A DNA stretch of 64,000 bases from Lycorma delicatula (taxonomy: Eukaryota > Arthropoda > Insecta > Hemiptera > Fulgoridae), in NCBI RefSeq assembly GCF_047948215.1, contig NC_134460.1:122711324-122775323 (forward strand), in the 5' to 3' direction. The notes below the pieces were generated by a model. That model did not search any database. It was given only the letters and a program-made list of their open reading frames with translations, and was not told where the DNA came from. Numbering within the stretch: the first letter of the stretch is position 1; every line of letters begins with the position of its first letter. The translations under genes and the position numbers were made by a program. Below, piece by piece: positions 24,390 through 35,009 of the stretch.

Positions 24390-24850
24390 TTTTTACCTAA
24401 GTTATATCAGAAGATAATTATTTAAAAGAAGTTGAAAATTTTACAGGTCAAAGAATTATTCACTTGGTGGATTGTAACCATTTAACAGTAAATGTGGATA
24501 AAATCATTGCGTTACCCTAATCAGATAGATGTAATATTAATGTTCGGGTTGATAGAATTCCCATTAATGATAACGATATTAATTCTGTTGTCCGTAAAGA
24601 AAAGGTTCTGGGTATATTATTTAGATGACAAGTTTAGAATGATAAAGCGGATTTCACTTGCAAAAAAAGTCAAATCTTATTGTTTTTCTTTGAAGCGGCT
24701 TAATAAAACGGTAGACTGCACATCATTATTAAGTATTTACTATGGTTACGTATATTTCCGTCTAATGTATAATGTCATCTCTTGGGACTTCGCCAAAAAG
24801 TCAGGACGAGATTTTAAAATATAGAAATTGTCCATTAGATCATTATCTGA
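24390..24850 (+). pseudogene. LINE reverse transcriptase fragment (post-catalytic), Jockey/CR1-like
   Basis: The 24492-24824 frame ends in KRFWVYYLDDKFRMIKRISL, SLKRLNKTVD and SLLSIYYGYVYFRLMYNVIS. This is the pattern of LINE RTs after the catalytic box: FLGVYLD, then a helix with K-xx-SxxxxLxRL, then a YY-PxLxYxIxxWG-like segment. It has the same family and extent as the fragment at 2.8 kb. The first half of the long frame is not in the ancestral phase. No 3' end seen. Confidence 0.6.
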
Positions 24851-24899
24851 TGCCTAGAAATATGACCATAACACAACTATTCAAAATTTGGAAACAAAA

Positions 24900-25145
24900 T
24901 TAATTGTCTAGTATTCACGGATGATCTTGTGTTGCTGTCAGAAAGTTTGGAGGAAACCAAAAAAAACAAATAGAAAACATACCGGGGAAAGTCGGATTGT
25001 AAATCTTCGTGAAAAGTATGAAATAATGCCGATCACTAAGGTTAAACCGAATTAAATTACCTTTAATAACCAACAAGTAAAAAAAACCGCAGACAAATTT
25101 AAATACCATGCAGAAATAATATCAAGAAACGTAAATGAAAAACCA
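24900..25145 (+). pseudogene. LINE RT fragment, FTDD box and connection segment (LINE3 family)
   Basis: Allowing frame changes, 24905-25140 reads VFTDDLVLLSESLEETKK, IENIPGKVGLN, EIMPITKV and FKYHAEIISRNVNEKP. This is an RT catalytic Y/F-x-DD box followed by the motif that normally reads FKYLGExIxxNxxEK. The same C-terminal pattern (FKYLKEWISWNSLEK) occurs at 36.8 kb, so both may be one LINE type. It is distinct from the FLG-type scrap immediately before it. Confidence 0.6.
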
Positions 25146-25390
25146 CCATTTTTTGTAAAAAAATAATAATTGAACTATTATCCCCTCCCTGAATGAAATT
25201 ACCCAAACACGTAAAGTTGGCATATTAATGTAAGGAAAACATATAAATTAGTGCAAGAGAATGAATCTGATTCCTGATTCTAAAAAGGGGTTCTGTCCCC
25301 ATTTCTTTTCGATGGTTTGAATAAGACTTAGTAACATAGATGATGACGTCATCTTCTCTGCACCTTATTAGGCATTAAATTACGGGAAAG

Positions 25391-25514
25391 TTGCCTGACT
25401 TGGATTCGAATCCGGAGGTCCCGGGTTCGAATTCCAGTCAAGCAACAAATAATTCATCTCATCCTCTGAAGCATGCCTAAGTGGACTCGGAGGTTAAACA
25501 AAAAAAAAAAAAAG
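25391..25514 (+). mobile_element. SINE1, 5'-truncated with inverted fold-back end
   Basis: Retains the B box (GGGTTCGAATTCC), the shared tail (TTCATCTCATCCTCTGAAGC) and poly(A). Target duplication TTACGGGAAAG (25380-25390) and TTACGAGAAAG (25515-25525). In place of the missing A-box half, 25390-25410 is an 18/21 reverse complement of 25426-25446 with a 15-base loop. Confidence 0.88.
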
Positions 25515-25845
25515 TTACGAGAAAGAATATATCTATTTATTTTTGGGGTAAAAATTTGAAATATGGGACCTATGAGATCCATGTTTAAGTTTTTAGTTAT
25601 TTTTGTCATATATTTTATATTTTAAGTTCCTATATTATTTAGTCCTGCAGTTAGGGAAAGACAAAATTTATTTATTTTTATACTCGTATATAACATATAT
25701 ATAGATGAAACTATATAAGATACTGCTACCAGAAAAATTTAACAAAATAAAAAATAAGCATAATAAAAATCGCTGAATAAATTATAAGGAAGGCTTCAAC
25801 ATACAAAAAAAAAAATATTTATGTCCGTTAAAAATTACAAAAGAA

Positions 25846-26552
25846 ATCTAATGTGGACGCCAAATGACTTCCTTGTACGTCTATTAAATTGCACATACAC
25901 ATTTAAAAAAAATTAAAACTACATAAAATTGTATTTCATTAATAACTTTTGATATTTTTCCATGTTTGTTTTTTTATAGTTATTTACATTATTATTTATC
26001 GTAAATTTTTTTACAATTAGAGGTTAATAATTGTTATTAAATCAATTTAGTTAGATTAAAAAAAAAAGGAGATGTAGTCTGATTCGAACCGACGTGCCTT
26101 CCCCTTATAACATCCAAATTTTTCATTAATTAAAATTTCATTTGCCTATAACTTTGGAACTTTGGAATTTGAAAATAAGTACCACTTATCGTATGTCGTT
26201 GAAAAGTTCTCAATTAGGGCTTATTTCTGCAATTTATAAATAGTCCAAAATCCTAATTTTTGGATTTTGGGCTTTTTTGAACACTTTTGGTTCAGCCGAT
26301 TGCAATCAAAAGGGGAGGCGAATAACTAGATGTTACAACAGACCAAAATTCAAAATTTTAACAGGCTCCGACTAATCATTTTTGAATTATGCGAGATACA
26401 TACGTACCTACGTACGTACAGACGTCACGACAAAACTAGTCAAAATGGATTCGGAATGGTCAAAATGGATATTTCCGTTGAAATCTGAAAACCGAAATTT
26501 TTCGCAACCACAATACTTCCTTTACTTCGTACAAGGAAGTAAAAGAAAACAA
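25846..26552 (-). repeat. Family H short interspersed element, copy 2
   Basis: Minus orientation. The right edge holds TTTACTTCGTACAAGGAAGTAAA, the terminal hairpin. The left edge holds GACTTCCTTGTACG preceded by a diverged version of the 3' hairpin (AATGTGGACGCCAAATG). AAAAGAAA occurs directly outside both ends and may be the target duplication. A translated frame at 26382-26567 falls inside it and is not a gene. Confidence 0.75.
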
Positions 26553-26854
26553 AAAATTTCATTTTAAAAATATTATGATAAAATATAAAATGGTAAAGGA
26601 AACTTTAAAAATAAAAATTGTTGTTAAAAGTGAACATTTTTAATTAAAAAAGATAATAATTTTTTATTTTTGTTAAACTAAATTTTTATTATTTTTCTTA
26701 TATTATATTTTAATTTTTGTATTTTTTGAGTGAGATTTGTTCAATGGATTGATATAAACACACCATATATAAAATCGAAAGCTTACAGTAGACAGTTTCG
26801 GTTGTAAATTCTTTCTTTTCAGTTATAAATTTTCGCTACTATAAGAGGGTTTCT

Positions 26855-27743
26855 TAATAGGCTAGATGACAGTAATAGAATTATTTTCTGCATTTAATCT
26901 TAATCTAAAAGTATTGAAAATGAACCTAATTTATTAATTTATTTAAGATTATTTAATATTTTCAAGAAATAAATAAGTAAAAATAAAGCCCGTTTGTCAC
27001 ATGACATAAAACACCAATCAGAGCGCATGACGTCAGCCTTGCAAAACATTATGAATTATATTTATAATTTATTTATTTTCTTATTTCAATTCAGCGTCAG
27101 TGGCGGCGCCATCTAAGAACTAACTAATTATTTGTCGACGGGCTATTAACCGGATGGATATTAAGTGGGCATATAACAGATTTTGACCGTATTGTTTTTG
27201 AGTTTAGTTGTCAGAAGAAAAACGTATCTCATAATTAAATAGTTATAATAATGGCTAAATTTGACTTAAGGTCTTTAAAAGCATCGTATGGAGATGATGC
27301 TGTAAGCTACGTGCAGCTAATGCGTGATGGCAAAATATGTACAGTCAAATGTAAAATATTCCCGGAATATTCACGTTCGTGCGAAATTGTGTACAGTTTG
27401 TTAAATAAACATATATACAGTTAAATAAACAAGTTTTTTTGAGTTTTAATGGTAATACTTTCACACCGAGCCACTACACAGTACTTGTAAAACTTGGAAT
27501 TCATTCTAGACTTAGTAATTTTCGAAACACTCCACTAAACATCCGATTGTTTTGTAAGGCGTGACGTCATAGAGAGGCCGTGACAGTTTGTAGCGTTTTG
27601 GCGGGAAAATTTTAATTGGTTTATAAAAATGCAAAATACATCTTGTAAATGATCGCTTATGTGTTATAATGTTTTATTTTAATAAAATAATTCATAAGAC
27701 ATAATAAAAACCGGATTCTCAAAAACATTCAACTAGCCTATTA
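26855..27743 (+). mobile_element. Possible non-autonomous element with 11-bp terminal inverted repeats
   Basis: TAATAGGCTAG at 26855-26865 and its exact reverse complement at 27733-27743 bracket about 0.89 kb that includes a 57-codon reading frame. Eleven bases is short, so chance pairing is possible. A mariner starts immediately to the right. No target duplication is evident beyond T/A-rich flanks. Confidence 0.4.
27251..27424 (+). CDS. 57-residue frame resembling the start of a SWIM/YqaJ-type element protein
   Basis: The frame begins MAKFDLRSLKASYGDDAVSY and continues VQLMRDGKICTVKCKI before diverging and stopping. From memory, similar starts occur in insect proteins combining a SWIM-type zinc finger with a YqaJ-like nuclease, often transposon-associated. 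That link is recall, not alignment. It is truncated: the zinc finger and nuclease would lie downstream and are not here. ATG is preceded by an A/T-rich leader with no obvious core promoter. It might instead be a first exon of a host gene or a pseudogene. Confidence 0.4.
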   Translation: MAKFDLRSLKASYGDDAVSYVQLMRDGKICTVKCKIFPEYSRSCEIVYSLLNKHIYS

Positions 27744-27745
27744 TA

Positions 27746-28414
27746 CGAGGGTTATTTTTTTTCAATCTTGAATAAAGATAAAAAGTTCTCTTAAGATAAA
27801 AAGTTTTTTATTTGTAACAAGTACTGACGTAGTTCTGCTATTTCTCTACATAGTCGCCACTCCGATTTAGACATTTGTCGTAGCGTGGTACCAACATTCC
27901 AATAGTGTTTCATATGAGCAACGAGGTGAAAATCGGATGGGGCCAAGTCCGGGCTGTATAGTGCGTGAATAAGAATAAGCAAAGAGGAATGTTGTCATCA
28001 GGCATTGTCTTTCTCCATGACAATGTTCGGCCACACACTTCAGCTGTAACAAAGAAGCTCCTGCAGCGTTTTTGTTGGGAAATGTTCGATCACCAACCTT
28101 ACAGCTCGGGCTTTGCTCCATTCGATTTTCACCTCTTTGCTTACGTGAAACGGTGGCTAAGAGGACAACATTTTGGCTCAGATATCGAGCTGCAGACTAG
28201 CGTAGAAACATGGCTGAAAACACAGGCGGCTCCGTTCTATGACGAGGGTATTGGAATGTTGGTACCACGCTACGACAAATGTCTAAATCGGAGTGGCGAC
28301 TATGTAGAGAAATAGCAGAACTATGTAAGTACTTGATACAAATAAACATTTTTTTATTCTCACTGTGGTTTTAATTTCGTGACCGATCGGATCTTGAAAA
28401 ATAAATAACCCTCA
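27746..28414 (+). mobile_element. Palindromic mariner-like element M4
   Basis: Flanked by TA on both sides with inverted ends (CGAGGGTTATTTTTTTTCAA at left, complement TGAGGGTTATTTATTTTTCA at right). The right arm (27965-28315, plus) is the 3' half of a mariner transposase: FLHDNVRPHTSAVTKK, then YSSGFAPFDFHLFAYVK. It keeps the second and third catalytic Asp with 34 residues between and ends FYDEGIGMLVPRYDKCL. The left arm (27782-27962, minus) is another copy of the same 3' end (YSPDLAPSDFHLVAHMK joined directly to WNVGTTLRQMSKSEW), with about 100 bp deleted. Arms 27817-27903 and 28254-28340 are almost exact reverse complements. The N-terminal half of the transposase is absent. Confidence 0.85.
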
Positions 28415-28419
28415 TATAT

Positions 28420-29400
28420 ATATTTAATTTTTAACAATTTCTTAATATAAATTTACTGTAGTTACATAAAATATTTAAAAATATTTTATATATAATATAT
28501 TTTTTTTGTAGTTTGTTTTGTGAGATGGGAAACTGCAAAATTAAAAATATATTTTTATGTATGTAATTATTTTTTGTAAGCACGCGCGAATCCCAGTAGG
28601 GTACGGATTAAAGTTGTTAAAAAAAAGATTTGATTTCGTGCAACTGTTTTAATCAGAATATATATAAATAAATAATCGAGTGTGCTAGACGCGTATAGGG
28701 GTTGTTTTATTGACAAATATTTAGTCACACACTTTTAAACAATTTTCAACAGTCCTCTACTCTGATATATCATTCTGGTTTTCATCACTCTCTCACTAAA
28801 TCCAGTGCCATACTGTTATAATGTCTCATGTAAAATAATTATTCAAATTCCAAAAAAAGTATTTATTTTAAATATGGTTATTTATTTAAATAACTTCGAA
28901 TTATTTTTGTATTATTACTTATTTAATAATTAGTTACACTTATGTGAATTAAGCAGCCTATATAACAAAACTTAATAAAATATGATTTTTATATGACTGT
29001 ACCATGACATAGACCACTTCTGATTATACGTTTATGTTATTCATATGATCCTATGAATAAGAGAAATTAAATTTAAAGCTAATAAGAAACCAAGGTGTAT
29101 GTGTTATGTGCGTGCGCGCGCGCGTGCATTAACATTGCAATTAATGCGAGTATTAATATAGAGACTCTGTTAAACTAAGAAGGGAAATTATTCAAGCGTC
29201 GTTCAATACTAATTAAACAGACAACTGTCAACAGCGAAAAAACTATTTAATAAAATAAAACTGAAACTGCCTTACTTTCAAGTCGACACCTCTGACATAG
29301 AAAAATATATCACCTGCTTGAAAAGAATTTCCATTATTATAATCTCTTTTATTTATTCCATACTCCGCTTGAAACGTGTATAGTGGAATAACAAAAGCTG
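28420..29400. other. AT-rich sequence, no gene seen
   Basis: Contains an alternating GCGCGC/GTGCGT run at about 29108-29128 and nothing else recognised. Confidence 0.45.
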
Positions 29401-29544
29401 TCAAAAAAACTTTTATTTCCTAAAGGTGTAAAACCGGTTGTAATTCACTCTCGGATGTTAAAACAATACCACATAAAATACAATGACCGTGCAAACCTTT
29501 TTAAGTGGATCAAACAGTTTAAATCGGGCAGATTAAGTGTTCGA

Positions 29545-29695
29545 GCCGGCCTCCGTGGCGCGAGTGGTAGCGTCTCGGCCTTTTATCCGGAGATTCTGGG
29601 TTCGAATCCCGGTCAGGCATGGCATATTTTCACACACGCTAAAAATATCATTCATCTAATCCTCTGAAGGAATACTTAATCGTGGTTAAAAAAAA
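29545..29695 (+). mobile_element. SINE1 in mariner M3 (younger of the adjacent pair)
   Basis: Full-length: head GCCGGCCTCCGTGGCGCGAG, B box GGGTTCGAATCCCGG, shared tail, poly(A). Target duplication AAGTGTTCGA at 29535-29544 and 29696-29705. It landed within the left target duplication of the SINE2 that follows. Confidence 0.92.
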
Positions 29696-29705
29696 AAGTG
29701 TTCGA

Positions 29706-29988
29706 CCCCACCGGGTAAGTCTAATGGTGAACACGTCATCGCAAATAAGCTGATTTCGAAGTCGAAAGTTCTAAGATTCAAATCATAGTAAAGGCAGTTA
29801 TTTCTATATACGGATTTGAATACTAGATCGTGGGTACAGGTATTCTTTGGTGGTTGGGTTTCAATTAACCACACATCTCAGGAATTGTCGACCTGTGACT
29901 GTACAAATCTACACTTTATTTAAAATTATACATATCATCCTCTAAAGTAATACCTTACCATGGTTCTGGAGGTTAAATAGAAAAAGAG
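29706..29988 (+). mobile_element. SINE2 in mariner M3 (older of the adjacent pair)
   Basis: Head CCACCGGGTAAGTCTAATGG, B-box region GATTCAAATCATAG, body CGGATTTGAATACTAGATCG, shared tail TATCATCCTCTAAAGTAATA. Target duplication AGATTAAGTGTTC at 29530-29542 and 29989-30001, now separated on the left by the younger SINE1. Confidence 0.9.
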
Positions 29989-30938
29989 AGATTAAGTGTT
30001 CCAGATTTTCATCGTACCGGAAGAACGGTGGAATCGTTCGAACGGTAACGCTTCGTAAAATCGCTTTAATTATCTTATTTGAAAGGTTAGATCGATAAAG
30101 GTTTGGAAAAATCGCTGAAATTTGTAGTGATATTACCGGCACTGTCCATTTCTTAATCGTAAGTTGAATTACTATAAAACTTGTTTACGGTGTGTTCGGA
30201 AAAAATTGATTCAAAATTAAAAAAAAAGAAGATTTCATATTATTCACCTTAAACAACGGTTTTTAGTGTTAGGTAATGATTTTTTAGATCGCATAATTTG
30301 TGATACAATTGGATTCATTATTTTTAGGCAAAATCTAAATATCACAGTATTTAACGAAAACATCCATTAGAACTCTGTAATAGGATGTGTGCTAGGATGT
30401 GATGCTAGGAGAATTTCACTTACCAGGAAAAATTCAAAACCTACGCGTCAACCGGCAAAGTAATTCTAATTGTGTTTTGGGACAATAAAGACTAAATTTA
30501 TTGCGATTATTTGGAAGAACAACGTAAAATCAACCCCGAATACTGCTTTGACATATTAGTAATTTAATTAAAACACGTAAAAGGAGGGAACGTCTTGGTT
30601 CTTTCTCAAAAGGCAAATTCTTCTACATGAAAACGCCCGACCCCATACCGCACAAAACACACGGAAACTTATTATAAAGTCGGATCAGGAAGTGTTGCTG
30701 CGTCCATCTTACACATTTGATTTCGCACAATCATTTGATTTTTTCATAAGGTCCTCTAAAATATTTTTTACTTGACATCAAGTTCGGTCGTAACGATGGA
30801 TCAAATATGCGGTACAAGAATGGCTTAAAGTCTGAGGTGAACAATTCTTTTCTACTGAAATAAGAAAGCTAACAGAAAACTGGACAATTTCCTAAATGTA
30901 GTCGGGGTGTTAGAAAGTAGTATTAGTTTCGATGTCAT

Positions 30939-31102
30939 GCCGACCTCCGAGGCGCGAATGGTAGCGTCTCGGCCTTTCATTCGGAGGTCCCGGGTTCGAA
31001 TCCCGGTTAGGCATGACATTTTCACACACGCTACAAATCATTCATCTCATCCTCTGAAACAATACCTAACGGTAGACCCTGACGTTAAAAAAAAAAAAAA
31101 AA
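30939..31102 (+). mobile_element. SINE1 near the 3' end of mariner M3
   Basis: Full-length: GCCGACCTCCGAGGCGCGAA head, B box GGGTTCGAATCCCGG, tail and A(16). AGTTTCGATG before and AGTTTCATTG after are a plausible but imperfect target duplication. The fragment of reading frame spanning it is not a gene. Confidence 0.9.
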
Positions 31103-31170
31103 CAGTTTCATTGAAAAAACAGTAATTTTTCTGTGATCATTTGTCTCTTCAATTATTAAACGATCCTCCT

Positions 31171-32100
31171 GTTATGGTAGGTTACAGACTTTTAATAATT
31201 TTTATCTACGTCATCATCTTTCTCATTTCTTTTTGAACCATAATTTTTAACAAATTATGGAATCCAGCTACTCTAACATACTAATAAACTAATATAATCT
31301 TATTGACATTCAAGAGAGTAAAGTCTGGAAATTGTAATTTTTTAATTCTTTACCAATTTTAGCGACGAACTCAGTTTCGGATAAATGAAAAAAATTGATA
31401 CGAATTAAACCAATTTTACTCATATTAGAATTTGTTGTGATTCTTGAAGCGTAAAAAAGGGAAAACTATAGTTTTTTTTAGCGTTGAATTCGTAAAAAGT
31501 ATTCCAAATTTTCTAAATACTAATTTACAGATACCCCCGAGAGCTAAAAACAAAAAGCAGCAATACCGTATAGAAGTAATCCATATTTTGTAAATACTAA
31601 TTTACAGATATCCCCGCGGAATAAAAAGAAAAAGCAGCAATATTGTATAGAAAGCTGACGTAATTAAACCGAACTGCTTCTACTTTACAACTAGAAAACC
31701 GTAAACATAAATCAAATAGCAAATACATTTGACTTATCACCTATAATAAAGTATCTTCTTCCAGGTTGTAACTATCAAAAAGTACTAAATTCAAAGAATT
31801 ATTTTTTATGATGGATCACACTAAATCAAGCTTGTAGTTGTAAAATTTACAAGATTACTGTGTTATTTTGTGACCACTAAAGCAGTTAAACTGGGAGAGA
31901 ATATTATTTTATAGCGTCATTTCTCCTGTAGTTAGCTTTTGAAAGTGTAAATAAAACAAGCACGGTCAGAGATAACTATTTGTACTTCTCTCTACAGAGA
32001 TTGACAAACAAGTTGAGTTTATAAAGATTGGTTCATTGTACTGGAGGTATCAGCTACTAAATAAAAAGTTTTTCTTAAATGAGCAGGTGACGAATTTTTT
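31171..32100. other. Sequence with a short direct duplication, no gene seen
   Basis: AAATACTAATTTACAGATA occurs twice, near 31516 and 31589, each followed by a similar stretch (CCCCGCGGAATAAAAA versus CCCCGAGAGCTAAAAA), a tandem duplication with period about 73. No coding signal. Confidence 0.55.
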
Positions 32101-32107
32101 ATAAGCA

Positions 32108-32140
32108 ATATATATATGTATATATATATATATATATGTA
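32108..32140 (+). repeat. (TA)n/(TATG) microsatellite
   Basis: TA-rich simple repeat with TATG interruptions, followed by TATCTATC units to about 32165. Confidence 0.9.
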
Positions 32141-32159
32141 TCTATGAATATGTATCTAT

Positions 32160-32313
32160 CTATGAGTCATGAGAACCTCCCGGCCCAAACAGGCGTTGCA
32201 TATAGCATAATAGTCTCGCACACGCCTTTGTACAGGATGCTCATGGTCTTTAAATTAAGACCCCAATCAGGATTGACCACACATCGAATTCCGAAGAAGG
32301 CACCCGAGTCAGT
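32160..32313 (-). pseudogene. LINE RT thumb fragment, R1-like
   Basis: Minus strand reads VRMTDSGAFFGIRCVVNPDW, then GLNLKTMSILYKGVCETIML and YATPVWAGR. This is the post-RT thumb of R1/Jockey-type LINEs, where the usual form is a WG-L, then YxGVxxPxxxYxxxVW pattern. Too short for clade placement. It joins repeat D directly at about 32314. Confidence 0.65.
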
Positions 32314-32483
32314 CATCCTGACCCCGTAGGGTAAGACACCCTCCGCCAACCCCTCCATTAATAGCTCTTATGGGGTTTACCGCAGGTCATCTTCGAAACC
32401 TCGGCTTTTGACATATTCTAGTCCGCCTCGGCCAGGATGCCACTGATGCGATTGCCACGAGTGACATTCTCCTGAGTCATTCA
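32314..32483. repeat. Family D GC-rich repeat, copy 2
   Basis: CATCCTGACCCCGTAGGGTA start, GGGGTTTACCGCAGGTCATC, CGGCCAGGATGCCACTGATG and GTGACATTCTCC match the order in copy 1. GAGTCAGTCAT before and GAGTCATTCAA after may be an imperfect target duplication. Confidence 0.65.
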
Positions 32484-32489
32484 ATGATA

Positions 32490-33840
32490 ATGGGTTTAAA
32501 ATTATTTTTATTATAATACTCGTAATTTATGTTAAAGGGAATGAAAATTATAAAAATTCGATTCATATAGATTAGTCATCTTCTAACAATTATGAAATTA
32601 TAGTAATAATAATATCTAAAATTATTATAATTGTTCTTTTTTAAATTATAAATACAATCGTGTTGTAATTCAAATTCATTACTATAATTATAAAAATATT
32701 TAATACTTAAGACGATATAGTTGCCTTATAGTCATACTATTGAAAAATATTAAGCGACCGTTTTACAATGAATATAAAACCACTATGTGAGAATCAGATG
32801 CTCCTTCCTATATTATCAAACCATACTGCAGAAAAGATTGTATAAAAGCGAAACTAATTACGAATTAGTTTATTATTAATTATACTGTTTATTATTAATT
32901 TATATTACTTTATCTAATAAATCGTTAATACCTGGATGCTAAGAATTTTTTTCACTTGTTAAAATTTATCAGATATATAATTACAACTTTTTTATATAAT
33001 TAGTTTTCATGAAGATTCCATTTCAGGTTTTCTTCTACCATTATTTCAGATTAATATCTACTATTATATTTATTTATTATTTTATTTTCTTTCGGTATTT
33101 TATCACGTTTACTTTTTCCCAACATGGTAAAATTACACATTATCACCTAACAAATTAATACAATATATTTTTTCTTCATTCCTGCTTATAAAAAATAGTA
33201 GAAACAATTTTCAAATAGTGTACAACTTTATAAAAATCGGAAAATGGAATTAGTTGTAACATAAGCAAAAACAAAGAGAATGACAAAGTAATGACAAAAA
33301 TTCGAATTAAAAAACAACTATTTTCACTCGGTGGACGTGAAATATTTACCATTATTGAGTTTTATTTAAGAAGACGTATTTTGAATTAGATTAGGTGCAG
33401 CTTTTAATCCTTATCAGCGAGTGAATAAAGGCGTAATAAAACCCCAAATTTTTGAAAATTGAAAATCACTTTACCCTAAATTTACTATATCAACTGAAAA
33501 TTGTTTCTATAAGAGTTATTATCAGAATGAAAATATTTTTCAAACCGTATCAGTAGGTTACAGGATTATTAACCTCTTCTTCAAAATATAAATTTTATTT
33601 TAATTTTTCAACTTATAGAGTTGAAGTAGTCCTTTGGGGTGGTTCTCTCTTAATCGTTTTAAGGTGTTACACTTTTATATTTTTGTTTTTGTGTCAATTT
33701 TTTTTTTCAAATAGCCCGACGAAATTCAGAATGTTTTTAACTTCTTTTGTGTTTATGTCATAAAATAATGCACTTCAGCAAAAAATTTCTGCGAATTTTT
33801 CTGTGTTAATAAATCTTTCTTAAATATTTTTGTTATTAAT
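32490..33840. other. AT-rich sequence, no gene seen
   Basis: Nothing recognised. Confidence 0.4.
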
Positions 33841-33841
33841 T

Positions 33842-34495
33842 TTTTACTTCCTTGTACGAAGTAAAGAAAGTATTGTGATCGCGAAATATTTCGGTTATCA
33901 AATTTCAACGGAAATATCCATTTTGACTAGTTCGGCGTGACGTCTGTATGTACGTATGTATCTCGCATAACTCAAAAACGATTAGCCGTAGGATGTTGAA
34001 ATTTTGGATTTAGGACTTTTGTAATATCTGGTTGTTCACCTCGCCTTTTGATTACAATCGACTTAACCATGTGTCCAAAAAAGCTCAAAATTAAAAGAAA
34101 AATTGGATTTTGGAATTTTTATTAACTGCATTAATAAGCCCTCATTGAGATCTTTTCAGGGAGACATAGTAAGTGGTATTTAGTTTGATTGGTCCCAGAA
34201 TTATAGCCAAATAAAATTTTAATTAATGAAGTATTTGCATCTTAGAAGGCACATCGGTTCGAATCAGACTTCATCTGCTTTTTTAAACTTTTTTTCTTTT
34301 TAATCTAAATATATTGATTTATTAATAATTATTAACCTGCGATTGTAAAAGTTTTTACGATAAATAATAATTCAGTAACAATAAAAAAATATCAGAAGTT
34401 ACTGAAATAAATTTTTACATTTTTTTCATTGTAAAAACGTGTTTATATGTAATTTAATAAGCGTACAAGGAAGTCATGTGGTGTCCACATTAGAT
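33842..34495 (+). repeat. Family H short interspersed element, copy 3
   Basis: Best-preserved plus-strand copy. Starts TTTTACTTCCTTGTACGAAG; the interior contains CTCAAAAACGATTAGCCGTA. The end is GCGTACAAGGAAGTCATGTG then GTGTCCACATTAG, forming ATGTGG-TGT-CCACAT. Confidence 0.8.
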
Positions 34496-34533
34496 TTTTT
34501 AGGTAAGAAAATATGTAGTCATAAATAAAAAAA

Positions 34534-35008
34534 TTTTTTTTTTTTTTTTTGTCTTCAGTCATTTGACTGGTTTGATGCAGCTCTCCAAGATTCCCTATCC
34601 AGTGCTAGTCGTTCCATTTCAGTATACCCTCTACATCCTACATCCCTGACAATTTGTTTTACATGTTCCAAATGTGGCCTGCCTACACCATTTTTTCCTT
34701 CTACCTGTCCTTCCAATATCAAAGCGACTATTCCAGGATGCCTTAGTATGTGGCCTATAAGTCTCTCTTCTTTTAACTATATTTTTCCAAATGCTTCTTT
34801 CTTCATCTATTTGCCGCAATACCTCTTCATTTGTCACTTTATCCACCCATCTGATTTTTAACATTCTCCTATAGCACCACATTTCAAAAGCTTCTAATCT
34901 TTTCTTCTCAGATACTCCGATTGTCCAAGTTTCACTTCCATATAAAGCGACACTCCAAACATACACTTTCAAAAATCTTTTCCTGACATTTAAATTAATT
35001 TTTGATGT
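34534..35008 (-). mobile_element. RTE-like LINE, 3' copy 5
   Basis: T(17) at 34534 is the poly(A). The CAGTCA-TT-TGACTG hairpin follows, then the C-terminus on the minus strand (34631-34972 frame: SVALYGSETWTIGVSEKK, MLKIRWVDKVTNEEVLRQ). The frame is open for 113 codons and shifts near its end. 5'-truncated within the region before SVALYG. Confidence 0.88.
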
Positions 35009-35009
35009 A

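Larger units (their letters stand above)
29410..31170 (+). mobile_element. Mariner-like element M3, near full length, carrying three SINEs
   Basis: Plus-strand transposase pseudogene of the M1/M2 family. The N-terminal DNA-binding part reads YNDRANLFKWIKQFKSGRLS (29480-29540). After two SINEs it resumes as DFHRTGRTVESF and RLDR-TI-EIAEIVGIT (30001-30150). It continues with the TIFWD-like region near 30470, LLHENARPHTAQNTRKLI (30625-30680) with the second Asp changed to Glu, VLLRPSYTFDFAQSFDFF (30690-30740) in place of the third box, and VQEWLKV to FFSTEIRKLTENW. A third SINE sits just before the 3' terminal repeat (ATCATTTGTC to CGATCCTCC, 31136-31169). Many stops; inactive. Confidence 0.8.

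Noticed and set aside
26382..26567. 61-residue protein
   Set aside because: Lies inside family H, whose other copies do not keep this frame.
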